DNA from: an uncultured Bacteroides sp. | Lineage (GTDB): Bacteria; Bacteroidota; Bacteroidia; Bacteroidales; Bacteroidaceae | Assembly: GCA_902472795.1 (NCBI GenBank) | Contig: CABROZ010000101.1 | Span: 1-8,546 of the forward strand | DNA length: 8,546 nt | Direction of reading: 5' to 3' | In this document: positions 6,514 through 8,546 of the stretch, piece by piece | Layout of the letters: every line of letters begins with the position of its first letter | Position numbering within the stretch: the first letter of the stretch is position 1 | Made by a program: the position numbers and the translations under genes | The notes under the pieces: model-generated | Seen by the model: only the letters and a program-made list of their open reading frames with translations | Database searches by the model: none | Told to the model about the DNA's origin: nothing

Positions 6514-7050
6514 TTATCGGAAGAAGCTGAAGTTGACGCTGCCATACACTCTTCTCTCCAAGAAGTGCGGATGGGTTTCGAAGTTGTTCTTCTTGCCGTG
6601 TTCCAATACGAACAGGCATCCTTCTTTCAGCAGGTTGTTTTCGAAGATGAGGTCGGGAAGGGTTTCCAGGCCGGGCAATTCATAGGGTGGGTCGGCAAAG
6701 ATGAAGTCGAACTGCTCGCGGCTTCCCTGAATGTATTTGAACACATCGCCACGTACGGGAAAGCTGCAGTCGGTCTTTAACTCCTGCATGACTTTGCAGA
6801 TGAAGGCGTAGTGGTCGCGGTCTTTTTCGACGCTGACTACCTGGTCGCACCCTCTGGACAGCAGTTCGATGCTGATGCTTCCCGTTCCGGCAAAAAGGTC
6901 GAGGGCGCGTATGCCGCCTTCGTCGAAGTCGATGTAGTTGTTCAGGACATTGAACAGATTTTCTTTGGCAAAGTCCGTAGTGGGGCGTGCCTTGAACGTG
7001 CGTGGCACGTCGAAGTGTCTTCTTTTGTATATTCCGCTGATTACTCGCAT
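6514..7050 (-). CDS. rsmD: 16S rRNA (guanine(966)-N(2))-methyltransferase
   Basis: RsmD methylates N2 of G966 (E. coli numbering) in 16S rRNA during 30S assembly, using S-adenosylmethionine. The 178 residues fit the family size. Motifs in order are the N-terminal MRVISGIYKRR, RPTTDFAKENLFNVL (22-36), the SAM-binding loop DLFAGTGS (51-58), the acidic end of strand 2 in VVSVEKD (71-77), and the catalytic DPPY (120-123). The Rossmann fold is complete. The ATG at 7050 lies inside the end of the upstream DUF3822 gene, overlapping it by 10 bases (7041-7050), which suggests translational coupling. No separate promoter is visible, so it is probably transcribed with the two upstream genes. Confidence 0.95.
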   Translation of the reverse strand: MRVISGIYKRRHFDVPRTFKARPTTDFAKENLFNVLNNYIDFDEGGIRALDLFAGTGSISIELLSRGCDQVVSVEKDRDHYAFICKVMQELKTDCSFPVRGDVFKYIQGSREQFDFIFADPPYELPGLETLPDLIFENNLLKEGCLFVLEHGKKNNFETHPHFLERRVYGSVNFSFFR

Positions 7051-7823
7051 AACAGGTTGATGGTTTGCAGGTCCAAGTTATTGGCCGGGTTCATGACGAA
7101 CACCCGGCGGATGAATTTTTGCAGTTCGGGCAGCAGGTCTTTCTTATCGTCCGGGTTGCCGCTCAGGTGCAGTTCGTCGCGTTCCTGTTCCAATCCAAGC
7201 TGTTTCCAGATGTAGAGCAGGTAGTAGATGCGGTCGGCATTGGTCTTGCAGTCGAACGAATTGGCCAGCAGCAGTCGTCCGCGTTCGTAGGCATATACGT
7301 TCAGGGCGCTTGCCTGCAGATAGACGTACATTTTGCGGTTGTTTCCTAACCGGCTTTTGGCTGCATAATACTCGATGAGGGGGCTGGACTGGGCATAAAA
7401 CTTCGCCTCGGCATACTGCTCGCGCAGGAAGTTGAAGCTGCTTTTGTCGATGGCGAACAGGATGACGATGTTGTTGTTGGGCAGGATGTTGTATTGCACT
7501 AATTCGTTGTCCTTCTTCGTCAGGTTGTGGTAGAAGACGGTTTCGGCCTGTTCGTCTTCGAAGAATTCGAGCGGGATGAAAGTGAAGCGTTTGTTGGCCA
7601 CCAGCACGTTGACCCGCTTGTATGGCCGGCTGAGCCACTCTACTTCGCGAAAAGTCTGTTTCAGATTGGCTGTCAGTGAGAGTGACTCGTCCGTCTGACG
7701 GTCGTAGAAGGAGTATTCGCCTTCGCCCAGAGGGTTGAATACAGAAAAAGAAAATCCATCCGTACAAAGACGGATGGATAATGTGTACTGTTCCGATTTG
7801 TTGAAATCAGTGTTTTCTATCAT
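7041..7823 (-). CDS. DUF3822 family protein, probable actin-like fold
   Basis: This 260-residue soluble protein has no signal peptide or membrane helix. I assign it to DUF3822, a Bacteroidota family commonly next to rsmD. I recall a structural-genomics structure of a Bacteroides member showing an actin-like ATPase fold, which should be verified. The sequence fits two such lobes: an N-terminal half with YTLSIRLCTDGFSFSVFNP and NNIVILFAIDKSSFNFLREQ, and a C-terminal half with KMYVYLQASALNVYAYERG then DELHLSGN, the pattern seen in PilM- and GspL-type proteins. The acidic residues expected in the phosphate-binding loops are not evident, so ATP binding may be lost. It starts 14 bases after the membrane protein gene at 7838 and its end overlaps rsmD by 10 bases. 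The biochemical role is unknown. Confidence 0.85.
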   Translation of the reverse strand: MIENTDFNKSEQYTLSIRLCTDGFSFSVFNPLGEGEYSFYDRQTDESLSLTANLKQTFREVEWLSRPYKRVNVLVANKRFTFIPLEFFEDEQAETVFYHNLTKKDNELVQYNILPNNNIVILFAIDKSSFNFLREQYAEAKFYAQSSPLIEYYAAKSRLGNNRKMYVYLQASALNVYAYERGRLLLANSFDCKTNADRIYYLLYIWKQLGLEQERDELHLSGNPDDKKDLLPELQKFIRRVFVMNPANNLDLQTINLLCE

Positions 7824-7837
7824 TTAAACTCAATGTA

Positions 7838-8524
7838 TTATTCCCAGTTACCGGCGTTGTTGTTGGCTGTTTCCAAGCTACCGATCATCAGACCGCAGTA
7901 CTTGTTCAGCTTAGTCTGCACATCTTTCAGGTTGGCAATTTCCTGTTTGTCCAGACCGTTCAGATAAACGTCGTAGGGAGCTTTTACTTCGAGCAGGCAG
8001 AAGGGAGCACCCGACTTGGCTGTATCGTTCTTGATAGCCATTTCGAACTGTGCGCCGTTTCCGTAGGGGATGTATCTCAGCGAGTCGGCGTTGAAGCCTT
8101 TCGGGAAGATGGTATCCAGTACGGCTACCCACATCGTATCACGTTTGAAGTTTTCCAAACCCCATTTCTTTACTTCAGCATAGTTACCGCTTTTCTTGGC
8201 TTTTTCGATGATGTTGATGGCTTTCTTTTCGGTTAAGCCGTCTTCCAACTGCTTGTCAGTCAGCTCGCCTTGTTTGTAGATGAAGGGGAGCTTCTGATTC
8301 TTGACGAATTCAATCAACGTATCGAAACTGGCCGTGTACTGCTGTTTGTTTAAGTTACGATACTCTGTTTGCGCCTTACGGATGTCAATCAGGCGGGCAA
8401 TGACCGCTGCATCTCTCTGCTTTTTGGCATTCTCAAAATCGATAGGACCCATGATGCTGGCGTAGCAGACGTAAACCAACGCTATTATGCACAAGCCTAA
8501 AACGATATTAAATACTGTTTTCAT
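7838..8524 (-). CDS. Single-pass membrane protein of unknown function
   Basis: The protein has 228 residues, with one N-terminal hydrophobic helix (about 4-26, NIVLGLCIIALVYVCYASI) preceded by a single lysine, and the rest soluble and presumably periplasmic. After the helix comes a charged amphipathic helix, RDAAVIARLIDIRKAQTEYR (37-56), then QQYTASFDTLIEFVKN (61-76), an order that recalls type II secretion pseudopilins (helix, AQ..Y, then Y-T-x-L). There is no prepilin-peptidase motif (G-F-T-L-x-E) and no canonical lipobox before Cys21, so processing as a pilin or lipoprotein is not supported. I do not know a family name. It is the first gene of the minus-strand cluster seen here, and 22 bases beyond its ATG the window ends, so further upstream genes and the promoter are out of view. 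The ATG at 8524 gives the membrane anchor directly. Confidence 0.85.
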   Translation of the reverse strand: MKTVFNIVLGLCIIALVYVCYASIMGPIDFENAKKQRDAAVIARLIDIRKAQTEYRNLNKQQYTASFDTLIEFVKNQKLPFIYKQGELTDKQLEDGLTEKKAINIIEKAKKSGNYAEVKKWGLENFKRDTMWVAVLDTIFPKGFNADSLRYIPYGNGAQFEMAIKNDTAKSGAPFCLLEVKAPYDVYLNGLDKQEIANLKDVQTKLNKYCGLMIGSLETANNNAGNWE

Positions 8525-8546
8525 GATAAATATGTTTTTTAGTTGT

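Noticed and set aside
6485..6520. Bidirectional terminator between the convergent cardiolipin synthase and rsmD genes
   Set aside because: The 22-base gap is G/C-rich but has no convincing stem with a T-run on either strand.
8450..8524. Lipoprotein signal at Cys21 of the single-pass protein
   Set aside because: The residues before the cysteine are V-Y-V, without the small residue normally needed at the cleavage position.

Overview
The window looks like a chromosomal segment from a member of the Bacteroidales, most likely Bacteroides or a close relative. Three things point there: an outer-membrane beta-barrel protein with an N-terminal carboxypeptidase-regulatory-like domain, a DUF3822 protein beside rsmD, and promoter-like boxes of the Bacteroidota type (TAnnTTTG) in front of several genes, with almost no Shine-Dalgarno sequences. 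I cannot name the species from the sequence alone.

Layout, left to right. Bases 1-132 are six direct copies of a 22-base unit, probably cut by the window edge, followed by a small imperfect hairpin. Then comes aroB (3-dehydroquinate synthase, minus strand, 163-1224). A 184-base divergent intergenic region follows, holding a promoter box on each strand and a perfect 8-bp inverted repeat between them. On the plus strand there are a small four-helix membrane protein of unknown function (1409-1822), a 982-residue outer-membrane beta-barrel protein (1928-4876) closed by a strong intrinsic terminator (4902-4948), and a cardiolipin synthase-type phospholipase D enzyme (5052-6491). Convergent with it is a compact minus-strand cluster. 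In transcription order it is a single-pass membrane protein of unknown function (8524-7838), a DUF3822 protein (7823-7041) and rsmD, the 16S rRNA guanine-N2 methyltransferase (7050-6514). The first gap is 14 bases and the last two genes overlap by 10 bases, so the three are probably co-transcribed.

Most of the window is housekeeping: aromatic amino acid biosynthesis, phospholipid synthesis and ribosome modification, plus cell-envelope proteins. No transposase, integrase, phage gene, CRISPR array, tRNA or rRNA was seen. The least explained parts are the DUF3822/single-pass pair, which together resemble a degenerate PilM-like plus pseudopilin-like pairing (inference only), the 22-base tandem array, and the inverted repeat between the divergent promoters.
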